Shown in pieces: positions 44,408 through 52,814 of a stretch of 64,000 nt of DNA (within the stretch, counting starts at the first letter, position 1; each line of letters opens with the position of its first letter). The position numbers were made by a program, and so were the translations under genes. Source of the stretch: JAJDAT01 sp964344185 (GTDB lineage Bacteria; Nitrospinota; Nitrospinia; Nitrospinales; JAJDAT01). Location of the stretch: positions 1 through 64,000 of the forward strand of contig CAYFMN010000011.1 of assembly GCA_964344185.1 (NCBI GenBank), given 5' to 3'. The notes below the pieces were generated by a model. It had not been told where the DNA came from, did no database searches, and saw only the letters and a program-made list of their open reading frames with translations.

Positions 44408-46762
44408 ATGGATATCGGCAAACAGGATAAACATGTCGTGACTGAGGTCTCTTTTCAACAATTGCGCCAGCTGACAAATAGCTTTCAAAAAGAGACCAAG
44501 CCTGCATTTCTTGATAAATTTATATTTATAGTGAAATCAGGAATACATTTGTTTAAATGGTTTCTATCAAGTTTAGCTTGTTTGGGTAAGTGGGCATTTT
44601 TAGTTGTTTCATTTATTATAGGTGCTTATGTAGGAACGTTTTATTTAGCCTCTCAAATTTATCAGAACCGGATAAATATAATTGAAAATCGAGCAAATGC
44701 TGTTTTACCGTTGCTAGGAATTACGAGGTACTCCGAAAATGAAGATACTAGTGAGAAAAAAGATCCGAAAAATAAAATAACCAATGGTCTGAACTTCAAC
44801 ACATTAAATATCGAAAAAAATGAAGTTAAAAAGAAGAAACCTATTAATGTAATAAATGTCGCAATTGCTAAGATGCCTAGCATTCAGAGGATGGAAGCCC
44901 CCCTGAAACCTTTATTTTGGGATTATAAGTCTATATATGATTCATTACTTTCTCGATGTAATTATCATGAAGTAGAAGGTGAAAGAAGAAAAAATGGTGA
45001 GAGCAAAAATTATCCTTGGTGGTTTGATTGGACGGATCAATTTTGGAATAAAATTCAACAATTTCGACCGGAGACAACCAAATGTAAACCCTATTTTGAA
45101 GTTTTGGATCAATTAAAAGGGATTATTGAAATTTTAAAAGATGATTTAACGAACGTAAAACTTGAAGAGGTAATCCTTGAAGAAGCAGATCTTTCATATG
45201 CTAATCTCAAGGGAGCGAATCTTTTTAGAGCAGAATTAAAAAAAACGAATCTTTTTCGTGCAAATTTGAAAAAATCAGACTTAAGGTTTACTAACTTAAA
45301 TTTTGCGGAATTAAATGAAGCAAAACTTCAGAATGTCGATCTCAGATTTGCCAGCCTTCAAGAAGCTAAATTTTATAATGCTAACCTTCAAAGGGGGCAA
45401 TTAAATGAATCTGATGCATTAAAAGCTGTGTTTCTAAAGACCAATCTTCAAAATGCCGATCTTCAAAAAGCCAAACTTGATTTTGCTAATTTTTCATTAT
45501 CAAATATTCAAAATGCAAATTTCCAAGACGCTGATCTTATGGGCGCTAGTTTTAGTTCCGCTAATCTCCAATATGCAAACTTTCAAGGAGCCGATCTAAT
45601 CGGAGCTAATTTTGAAAATGCCAATTTACAAGGAGCCTTTTTCAAAGAAGCAAAAATTGATGATGTAAATCTGCAAAAAGTAGGAGCTCTAAATTGTAAA
45701 CAAATATTACAAGCGAAATATGATCTAAAGCCCAAGCTTCCAATTTATTTGAAAATAAATAATGATTCGAAAAAGGAATGTATCGAAAATTATGAAAAAA
45801 AGAATCTTAAGCAATATAATTTTGAAGATGCAAACCTAAGTGAAAAATCTTTAAAAGGAGCCAGTCTTAAATCCGCAAATTTACGTGGGGCTAATCTTAC
45901 TAAAAGCAATCTTAGTGGAGCATATCTCCATCATGCTAGTTTCGAAAACGCTAATCTCAAAGAGGCCAATCTTAGTAAAGTTGAGGCCAAAGAAGCTCGT
46001 TTTAGTAAAGCCCAGCTTGCAAACGCTAATCTTCAAAATTCCTCTTTAAGTAAGGCTTATTTTGACGGTGCAAATTTTCAAGGAGCTAACCTCAGTAAGG
46101 CTAATTTTGAAGGAGCTAGCTTATTTGAAGCTAAACTAGATAGAGCCAATTTAACGGGAGCAAGTTTGAAACAAGTTGGCACATTGACATGCTCACAAAT
46201 AAAAAAAGCTAAAATTGATAAAAAAACCACTAAACTACCCGCCCACTTAAATGTAGATTGGAAATCAGATCAGCAATTTTATTGTGGAATAAGGTATCAA
46301 GGAGAAACACTTTCCTCTTTTAACTTTTATAAAGCGAATCTCCAAGAAGCCGACCTATACAGGACAACCCTTCTTGATGCCAACCTAATCCTGGCCAATT
46401 TGCAGGGAGCAAAATTAATAGAAGCCGATCTTAAAAAGGCCAGCCTAATAAGCGCTAAACTCCAGGGCGCCGATTTTAGTGGAGCTGATTTAACAGAAGC
46501 CAATCTATTTAACGCTAAATTTCAGAAAGCCAATATGGAGAATGCCAATCTCAAAAACGCCGACCTGCTAGAAACCAACTTTCTAGGATCCAAAAATCTG
46601 ACGTGCTCACAATTGCAAAGCGCTTATTTCTATAAGGATACTAAAATTCCAGAATACTTTAAAATTACCGGAGGCTATGAGGAAGAAAAAGACCCGAAAA
46701 AATATGGGTATCTTAAAGATTACAAATGCACTAAAATCCAAACGAGCAAAACGAATAAATGA
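44408..46762 (+). CDS. Large membrane-anchored pentapeptide-repeat protein
   Basis: At 784 residues it has one N-terminal membrane helix (~52-85), a spacer of ~160 residues and then three long blocks of A(D/N)LxxA pentapeptides (about residues 255-420, 475-590, 635-735). Each block ends in a conserved cap: ALNCKQILQAKYDLKPKLP, TLTCSQIKKAKIDKKTTKLP and NLTCSQLQSAYFYKDTKIP. These are three stacked right-handed beta-helix rods outside or beneath the membrane. It follows a small membrane protein by 13 bases. The repeat DNA is AT-rich. Function is unknown; a scaffold or spacer role is an inference. Confidence 0.88.
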   Translation: MDIGKQDKHVVTEVSFQQLRQLTNSFQKETKPAFLDKFIFIVKSGIHLFKWFLSSLACLGKWAFLVVSFIIGAYVGTFYLASQIYQNRINIIENRANAVLPLLGITRYSENEDTSEKKDPKNKITNGLNFNTLNIEKNEVKKKKPINVINVAIAKMPSIQRMEAPLKPLFWDYKSIYDSLLSRCNYHEVEGERRKNGESKNYPWWFDWTDQFWNKIQQFRPETTKCKPYFEVLDQLKGIIEILKDDLTNVKLEEVILEEADLSYANLKGANLFRAELKKTNLFRANLKKSDLRFTNLNFAELNEAKLQNVDLRFASLQEAKFYNANLQRGQLNESDALKAVFLKTNLQNADLQKAKLDFANFSLSNIQNANFQDADLMGASFSSANLQYANFQGADLIGANFENANLQGAFFKEAKIDDVNLQKVGALNCKQILQAKYDLKPKLPIYLKINNDSKKECIENYEKKNLKQYNFEDANLSEKSLKGASLKSANLRGANLTKSNLSGAYLHHASFENANLKEANLSKVEAKEARFSKAQLANANLQNSSLSKAYFDGANFQGANLSKANFEGASLFEAKLDRANLTGASLKQVGTLTCSQIKKAKIDKKTTKLPAHLNVDWKSDQQFYCGIRYQGETLSSFNFYKANLQEADLYRTTLLDANLILANLQGAKLIEADLKKASLISAKLQGADFSGADLTEANLFNAKFQKANMENANLKNADLLETNFLGSKNLTCSQLQSAYFYKDTKIPEYFKITGGYEEEKDPKKYGYLKDYKCTKIQTSKTNK

Positions 46763-46898
46763 TGAAGAAAGAATAGGTTAGAAATATAACGTCTTTATAG
46801 TTAAAAGTTTTCTCCATCCTGTCGATGTAATTTCATCCCCAGTCTTTTCGCCTTAAGCCAGCTCTAATTTCAATATTTTAAGAACTAAAAAAAAATTA

Positions 46899-47318
46899 AT
46901 GATTTACCCTAGAAGTCCCTATGATACTGAAGGAGGTCAATATTATTTTCCGCGTATGTTAGATAAGATTCGCTTAAACCTTAAAGGCGAACTAGACAGC
47001 GATTATCTTCCTCGGTTGGGCAAGGGGTTGGACGGACTTCTATGCGAGTTTTTGGGAGTTTGGTATGACGATGTAAAGGCGCAGGTAGAAGAAGGTAAAA
47101 CCGATGTAGACATTCTTCAATGGTGTTATGAGAATGGCGTTCGCCGCAACGACTTTGACATCATGTTGTTTAACAAGTTTTTGCTAAAACTTGGTTGGAG
47201 AGATGACGACTATGGAAAGCGGCTAAACGATTACAAGAAAAACCATGGTCTTGGGCATCGCAACGACATCGAAACGCTTTTTGATTTTATTGAAATTGAT
47301 GAGAAGAGAAAAGAATAA
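46899..47318 (+). CDS. DUF5069-like protein
   Basis: This 139-residue soluble protein starts with YPRSPYDTEGGQYYFPRMLD, then a Lys/Leu helix and GLDGLLCEFLGV, followed by WCYENGVRRNDFDI. This pattern fits the DUF5069 family as I remember it (a PRSPxxxxGGxxxLPRMxDK start). Function is unknown. Single gene between the pentapeptide gene and the palindrome upstream of the DUF4143 ATPase. Confidence 0.65.
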   Translation: MIYPRSPYDTEGGQYYFPRMLDKIRLNLKGELDSDYLPRLGKGLDGLLCEFLGVWYDDVKAQVEEGKTDVDILQWCYENGVRRNDFDIMLFNKFLLKLGWRDDDYGKRLNDYKKNHGLGHRNDIETLFDFIEIDEKRKE

Positions 47319-47382
47319 AACTCAACTCCACTTTCGTTTTTATATTCAATGGGAATAGGTTTTATTTACTTGCATTTAAATA

Positions 47383-47417
47383 TCGTCCAATTTAATATTA
47401 AATATTAAATTGGACGA
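47383..47417. repeat. Perfect 35-bp inverted repeat directly upstream of the DUF4143 ATPase
   Basis: The arms TCGTCCAATTTAATATT (47383-47399) and AATATTAAATTGGACGA (47401-47417) are exact reverse complements around one central A. The element ends five bases before the ATG at 47423. It has no T run, so it is not an intrinsic terminator. It could be an operator for a dimeric regulator, an mRNA hairpin that hides the start, or an insertion footprint. Confidence 0.85.
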
Positions 47418-47422
47418 ATAAT

Positions 47423-48745
47423 ATGGCTTATAGAGAACGTACATTAGAAAAGTTTCTCGCCTCCGCATCAAGACAATTTCCCGCGTTACTTGTTGTTGGT
47501 CCTCGACAGGTGGGGAAAACTACTATTTTGCAACATCTAAGCAAGCCGGGCCGAACTTATGTCACCTTGGACGACCCAGGTTTAGCGGCTTTGGCTAGAG
47601 AGGAGCCGGTCTTGTTTCTACAACGGTTCACGCCGCCTGTCTTGATCGACGAAATTCAATACGCCCCTCAATTGCTTCCATATATAAAAATCTCTGTGGA
47701 TCAAGAAAAAAAGAAAGGTATGTATTGGTTGACTGGTTCGCAACAGTTTCAATTAATGCAGGGGATATCTGAATCGCTTGCCGGGCGCGTCGGAATTATC
47801 AATTTGCTTGGGTATTCGCTCAAGGAATTACAGGGAGAGGCCGTTGCAGGAAAACCATTTTTACCCTCCCAAAAGTTTTTACAAAAACGTTTAAAGTTTT
47901 CCACAAAACATAATCTTCTAGATGCTTATCGAATTATTTGGAATGGTTCTTTCCCTGCTATGTGGGATTTGGGACCGGAATCAGGCAGGGGAGACGGTGA
48001 GGGTTCTGGGGGAGGGCTAGAGGATGGAAGCGGATATGGCGATGGCAGAAAAGGGTTGCCTGCCTTTGGCATTGTAGACCGCGATTTGTTTTTCAGCTCG
48101 TACGTTCAAACCTACCTACAGCGTGATGTCAGTCACCTTGCGAATGTAGGTAATGAAAGTTCATTTTTAAAGTTTCTTAGAGCGGCGGCGGCGCGAACCG
48201 GGCAATTACTTAACATGTCTGATATGGCCCGGGACGCATCCATTTCTGTTCCAACAGCCAAACGATGGCTTAGCGTGCTAGAGGCTTCAGGCATTGTTTA
48301 CCTATTAGAACCCTATTTTACGAATTCCACCAAAAGATTGATTAAAGCGCCCAAACTTTACTTTCTCGACACAGGTCTTTGCGCTTTTCTTACAGAGTGG
48401 TCCAGTCCTAAAACCTTGGAAGCGGGAGCCATGTCCGGAGCTATTCTTGAAACCTTTGTTTTGAATGAAATATTAAAGAGCTATTGGCACAATGGTAAAC
48501 GAGCCCCTCTCTCTTACTATCGGGACAAGGACAAAAAGGAAATCGATTTTTTAATTGCGCAAGATGAAAAATTTCATCCTATAGAGATTAAAAAGACGGC
48601 TTCGCCAAACAAAAGCGATACGCGTCATTTTAAATTACTGGAGCAACTAGGAAAGCCTGTTGGGGAAGGAGCTGTGATCTGCCTTACAGAAACATTGTTA
48701 CCAATTGCAAAGAATATTAGCGCAATACCGTTCGGCCTGATTTGA
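47423..48745 (+). CDS. ATP-binding protein of the DUF4143 family
   Basis: This 440-residue protein has an N-terminal AAA-type ATPase core with Walker A GPRQVGKT (residues 26-33), Walker B PVLIDEIQY (around 72-80) and WLTGSQQF. The C-terminal DUF4143 domain includes MSDMARDASISVPTAKRWLS and YYRDKDKKEIDFLIAQ, the latter resembling a nuclease-like D/E...K pattern. A Gly/Asp-rich low-complexity insertion lies around residues 182-212. Such genes are widely transferred between prokaryotes and of unclear function. A perfect palindrome sits just before the start. Confidence 0.88.
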   Translation: MAYRERTLEKFLASASRQFPALLVVGPRQVGKTTILQHLSKPGRTYVTLDDPGLAALAREEPVLFLQRFTPPVLIDEIQYAPQLLPYIKISVDQEKKKGMYWLTGSQQFQLMQGISESLAGRVGIINLLGYSLKELQGEAVAGKPFLPSQKFLQKRLKFSTKHNLLDAYRIIWNGSFPAMWDLGPESGRGDGEGSGGGLEDGSGYGDGRKGLPAFGIVDRDLFFSSYVQTYLQRDVSHLANVGNESSFLKFLRAAAARTGQLLNMSDMARDASISVPTAKRWLSVLEASGIVYLLEPYFTNSTKRLIKAPKLYFLDTGLCAFLTEWSSPKTLEAGAMSGAILETFVLNEILKSYWHNGKRAPLSYYRDKDKKEIDFLIAQDEKFHPIEIKKTASPNKSDTRHFKLLEQLGKPVGEGAVICLTETLLPIAKNISAIPFGLI

Positions 48746-48766
48746 AAAACCGAAAGTTCAACTAAG

Positions 48767-50164
48767 TCAGCTCCATTCAATTTCGGTTTGTAAGTCTGGT
48801 TGGATTTTAACTATTTCTACGGTTTTATCGACGTATTCTTTTGTGTTTTTGACGTTTAATTTCTCGAATAAAAAATCCATTCGAGCTTCCAACTTTTCTC
48901 CAATGGCGTCTTTGATTTCCTGAGACAGGTCCCAAAACCTTTCTTTAAATTCGCCAAACCCTTTTTTACGGGTTTTATAGATGAACTGTTCGTCGGTCAT
49001 GCCTTCTTTTTTCTCTTTGGCGAACTTTTCCCGTAAATGGGAATAAATCTCGCTTTTAAATTCTTCAGGTAAATCGCCGGTATCGTAAATCATATTTTGA
49101 AAGTCTGTCGCCAGGTGAATCTCTGCGGTTTCTAACTCTGGAAAGCGGTGGAACATTTCCGCCGGTAACGTGGAAGCTCCATGTTGAACAGCGCCGGATA
49201 TTTTGTATTCATCTCGAGAAATGATGGAAAGTTCGCTAAGAGTATCAAAGTCCAGTTTAGGTTTCTGCACTTTGCCATCTGCGCCAGGCGTTCCTCCATG
49301 TTCAGTGCCGGTTTGCACGGATATTTTGCTGATTCCTTTGAATGAAGGGTTAATTGTATTTAATGTGGAATTAAAATTATCCATATAAGCTCTGAGCTCT
49401 TCTGGATTGCTATTTTCTTTTCCGACTTCTCCAATTTCGCCGCCAACTGATACCGTGACTCCATTCGGCTCTAACTGTCTGACATAAGCCGTTAGGTCGG
49501 CTCCCACCTCAAAGTTTGGTCTTTGCTGCTCAACCGTGTTTGGACGGCTTAGGTCCACTAATGTGGAAGTATCAATATCAATATTATAAAAACCGCCGCT
49601 AATCCCTTCTTCAATTAAGTTTTTTAAACCTTGGACTTCTTTTTTAGGATCTTCCGCGTAATTAGCGGCGTTGATTTGAAAATGGTCGCCCTGGATAAAA
49701 ACAGGACCCATATGCCTTTCTTTTATAGCCGCAGCAAGAATAACAGTGGTGTATTCATGCGGTCTTTGAAAAGTATAGCCAATTTCCGATTTAGCAATTT
49801 CAAAGATATTTGCCGAACAATTGATTTTATGAGCGGCTCGAAAAATTGCCCGCGCCATTTCGAAGGTAAGCCCCCGAATATTAATAGCGGGAACGGTAAA
49901 CCCGGCCACTTCTCCGCGTCCTCTGGCTTCGTAAAGCCCTTGAATAGAAGAGGTTACGGCTCCCAGTTGTAGCGCCGCAGACTTGATAACAAATCGGGCT
50001 AAGCCGCGAGATTCTTTACTTTTTCCAAATACAGCTTCTCTAAGAAGAGAATCTATAGCGGTGTCTCTAAATGCGTTTTCGTTTTCAATAGTAAGTTGGT
50101 TTTCATTAAGGGAAAAAATCCCTTTATATTGACTCAAAATATCTTCAGAGGCTACCGTTGGCAT
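48767..50164 (-). CDS. fba: Class II fructose-bisphosphate aldolase
   Basis: This 465-residue zinc aldolase is for glycolysis/gluconeogenesis. GDHFQIN holds the catalytic Asp160 and zinc ligand His161; VSVGGEIGEVG, SVQTGTEHGG, KISGAVQHGAST and AEIHLATDFQN are conserved loops of the class II TIM barrel. It is longer than the ~350-residue E. coli type because of an N-terminal extension and a ~90-residue helical C-terminus. AAGGAG lies eight bases before the ATG. It is convergent with the ATPase gene. In some families of this length the substrate could be another ketose bisphosphate. Confidence 0.88.
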   Translation of the reverse strand: MPTVASEDILSQYKGIFSLNENQLTIENENAFRDTAIDSLLREAVFGKSKESRGLARFVIKSAALQLGAVTSSIQGLYEARGRGEVAGFTVPAINIRGLTFEMARAIFRAAHKINCSANIFEIAKSEIGYTFQRPHEYTTVILAAAIKERHMGPVFIQGDHFQINAANYAEDPKKEVQGLKNLIEEGISGGFYNIDIDTSTLVDLSRPNTVEQQRPNFEVGADLTAYVRQLEPNGVTVSVGGEIGEVGKENSNPEELRAYMDNFNSTLNTINPSFKGISKISVQTGTEHGGTPGADGKVQKPKLDFDTLSELSIISRDEYKISGAVQHGASTLPAEMFHRFPELETAEIHLATDFQNMIYDTGDLPEEFKSEIYSHLREKFAKEKKEGMTDEQFIYKTRKKGFGEFKERFWDLSQEIKDAIGEKLEARMDFLFEKLNVKNTKEYVDKTVEIVKIQPDLQTEIEWS

Positions 50165-50607
50165 GGTTTGCTCCTTAACTTGGAAAGCCAGTCAAGCTCG
50201 TTAAATGATTGTGTTTTTTTAGCCAGAAAGGCAAAGAGCGCAGTGACTGTATGGACGATTTGAAGGATAATAAATTAATATATGATGAATAGATCAAACT
50301 ATTATTAGTTGAATTAGTGGGAATAATCGGAAACGTTGAGATGTTCTTTAAAGTTCAGTTAATGCGAATTAGTTCTAAACAGGCCCAAAATTTAGAATGC
50401 CATTCTAACTTAAAATGAGGTTTTAGTAAATTCATTTAAACATTCAAGGTCAATTTTTAGACTAATATTGAAGATTGTATATCCAGGTTAGGAAATTATT
50501 GGAATTTTATTTGAAATAAGGTAAATATTTTCGCTAAATTATTCTAAATAAGATTATTGTCCAAATACCCTATTTGAAAGATCTTGTCTCCCATAACCTT
50601 TAATATA

Positions 50608-50635
50608 TTGACACTTGCGAATAATTTGTTAAAAT
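50608..50635 (+). promoter_or_regulatory. Promoter of the universal-stress fusion gene
   Basis: A perfect TTGACA (50608-50613) is followed after 16 bases by TAAAAT (50630-50635), giving a start near 50642 and a ~110-base leader. The remaining part of the gap 50165-50752 is AT-rich and shows no gene. Confidence 0.65.
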
Positions 50636-50752
50636 CCACCAAATTAGTATGCCTTTCAGTAGGGTGGGTCAGCTTTAGCCCATTTAACTTTTTTAATAAA
50701 AAATTACTATATAAAATCTTAAAAATTGGTTGCTTAGAAGGGGATTAGCCTC

Positions 50753-52717
50753 ATGTTTAAAAACATTTATGTACCTGTCGATAATTCCGACTATTCCAAC
50801 GCGTGTATTGATATCGCGTTAGAATTTGCGGGGAAAACCGGCGCTACGGTTACTTCAAGCCACGTTTACGCCGCGAAAATGCATGATGTCCGTTTTCGCC
50901 AAATGGAAAGTGGTTTGCCGGAGGAATATCAAGACGAGCAGGAACTGGAGAAGCAAAGGAATATCCACGATCAGTTGATCACTAAAGGAATGGAAGTTAT
51001 TACGGATTCCTATTTGGATGTTCCTAAATTTAAATGTAAGGACATGAACATTCCTTTCGTTGGCAAATCTTTGGAAGGAAGAAATTGGATTGAACTGGTT
51101 CGCGACGTAAACGAGTCTAATTACGACTTAGTTGTGATGGGTGTTTTAGGATTAGGCGCCATCAAAGACAGCTCGATTGGAACCGTAACCGAAAGAGTTA
51201 TTAGAAGAATCCAAACCGACACTTTAATAGTAAAGCATATTCCTGAATTGCATGGCGATCAGGAAGGAAGCGGAAAGATCGTTGTAGCGGTAGACGGTAG
51301 CGGTCATTCTTTTGGCGGACTAAAAACCGGAATTCAAATTGCCAAATTAACCGGACGTCCGCTGGAAATTATTTCCAGTTTTGACCCGTATTTCCACTAC
51401 GCAATGTTTAATAGTTTGACCGGCGTGCTTTCCAAAGAAGCTTCTAAGGTTTTCAAATTTGAGCAACAAGAGAAATTGCATGAAGATATTATCGATAAAG
51501 GGTTAGCCAAGATTTATCAAGCCCACTTGGAAGTTTCTCGAAATATCGTAAAAGAAGAAGGTTTGGACTGCACCATCCGATTGCTTGACGGTAAAGTCTT
51601 CGAAAAGGTTCTTCAATACGCCCGTGAAGAAAAACCTCATCTTTTGATTTTGGGACGCATTGGCGTTCATAGCGCTCCGGATATGGATATTGGAGGAAAC
51701 ACCGAGAACTTGTTGCGATTGGTTCCATGCAACGTAATGCTTTCCAGTCGAGTATTCAAACCAAAAGTTGATATGGTTGCGGACGAAAGTATCGAATGGA
51801 CTTCCGAAGCCAGAGAGCGATTACAAAAAATCCCAGGTTTCGTCCGCCCAATGGCTACAACCGCTATTTTGCGGTACGCGTTGGAAAGAGGACACAGCAT
51901 GATCACCTCCAGCGTTATCACCGAAGCTTGTGAAAATATTTTGCCGGCTGGCGCAATGCAAGCTATGAATATGATCGGCGATAAGTTGAGAGACCAAGCC
52001 AAAAAAGACGGCGTAGACGCTTATGCAGATACCAACGTAGAAAAGATTATCGATACGAATAAACTGGAATGTCCAGCCGAGGCCGCTAAATTGAAGTGCC
52101 AAAACTGCGGAGCGGTTATGGGTTCCGATGCGGTTAAGTGCGGAGTTTGTGATGCCGGTCCATTATCGTTGAAACCGATTGAAGTAGAAGAGTTCGCGAC
52201 GGACGTTGATCAAGAAGGCGGCATTGGATACACCTCTACTTTTGACGAAAGAGAAATTAAGTGGACACAACACGCCTGGGATAAATTAGACGACTATCCT
52301 CAAGGGCATATTCGCAGAAAAGCGCAAGCGCGGGTTGAGAAGAACGCTCGGGTTCAAAACGTTACCACGATTTCGGTGGCTTTTGTCGATAAGATTTTCA
52401 ATGAAAAGACTACCGCTAAAGGTAGCGACATTGGAAATGGCAATGGAAACGGAAATGGTAATGAAGAAAACGGCGCTTTAGACGCTTCTCAATTTACTTG
52501 GGATGACGACGCAACCGCTCGAATCGAAAGAGTGCCTCAAGGTTTTATGAGAGACAACACCATGAAGAGAGTTTTGGATTATGCGAAGTCGATTAACGCG
52601 ACTCACATTACTCTCGAAGTATGCGAACAAGGAATCGAAGCTTCGGTGAAAATTATGGCCGAGGCCGTTGCCAATGGCGCAACGATAGAAGATTTCCTTC
52701 CTAAGAAGGACGCATAA
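50753..52717 (+). CDS. Double universal-stress protein fused to zinc ribbon and three PCP_red-like domains
   Basis: This 654-residue soluble protein has Usp domain 1 at ~1-157, with the ATP-binding motif GVLGLGAIKDSSIGTVTERV. Usp domain 2 spans ~173-335. Three related ~50-residue helical modules begin near residues 348, 502 and 582 (EWTSEARERLQKIPGFVRPM, KWTQHAWDKLDDYPQGHIRR, TWDDDATARIERVPQGFMRD), matching the PCP_red domain of light-independent protochlorophyllide reductase subunit B. A zinc ribbon with Cys449, 452, 463 and 466 separates the first two modules. A Gly-Asn repeat lies near 561-570. Function is unknown; nucleotide-dependent stress adaptor is an inference. Confidence 0.88.
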   Translation: MFKNIYVPVDNSDYSNACIDIALEFAGKTGATVTSSHVYAAKMHDVRFRQMESGLPEEYQDEQELEKQRNIHDQLITKGMEVITDSYLDVPKFKCKDMNIPFVGKSLEGRNWIELVRDVNESNYDLVVMGVLGLGAIKDSSIGTVTERVIRRIQTDTLIVKHIPELHGDQEGSGKIVVAVDGSGHSFGGLKTGIQIAKLTGRPLEIISSFDPYFHYAMFNSLTGVLSKEASKVFKFEQQEKLHEDIIDKGLAKIYQAHLEVSRNIVKEEGLDCTIRLLDGKVFEKVLQYAREEKPHLLILGRIGVHSAPDMDIGGNTENLLRLVPCNVMLSSRVFKPKVDMVADESIEWTSEARERLQKIPGFVRPMATTAILRYALERGHSMITSSVITEACENILPAGAMQAMNMIGDKLRDQAKKDGVDAYADTNVEKIIDTNKLECPAEAAKLKCQNCGAVMGSDAVKCGVCDAGPLSLKPIEVEEFATDVDQEGGIGYTSTFDEREIKWTQHAWDKLDDYPQGHIRRKAQARVEKNARVQNVTTISVAFVDKIFNEKTTAKGSDIGNGNGNGNGNEENGALDASQFTWDDDATARIERVPQGFMRDNTMKRVLDYAKSINATHITLEVCEQGIEASVKIMAEAVANGATIEDFLPKKDA

Positions 52718-52777
52718 TTTTATCTCTTGATTGCTATTTCTAGAGAGTTATGGAATTTTTTTAAACAAGATTGTTTT

Positions 52778-52814
52778 AAACCCCTGCTTTAGTTAATAAA
52801 GCAGGGGTTTTTTT
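52778..52814 (+). terminator. Strong intrinsic terminator abutting the next start codon
   Basis: AAACCCCTGCTTTA (52778-52791), loop GTTAA, TAAAGCAGGGGTTT (52797-52810) and a T run to 52814 form a textbook rho-independent terminator for the stress-fusion gene. The ATG of the ABC exporter begins at the next base, and AGGGG in the 3' arm is its only Shine-Dalgarno candidate. Confidence 0.92.
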
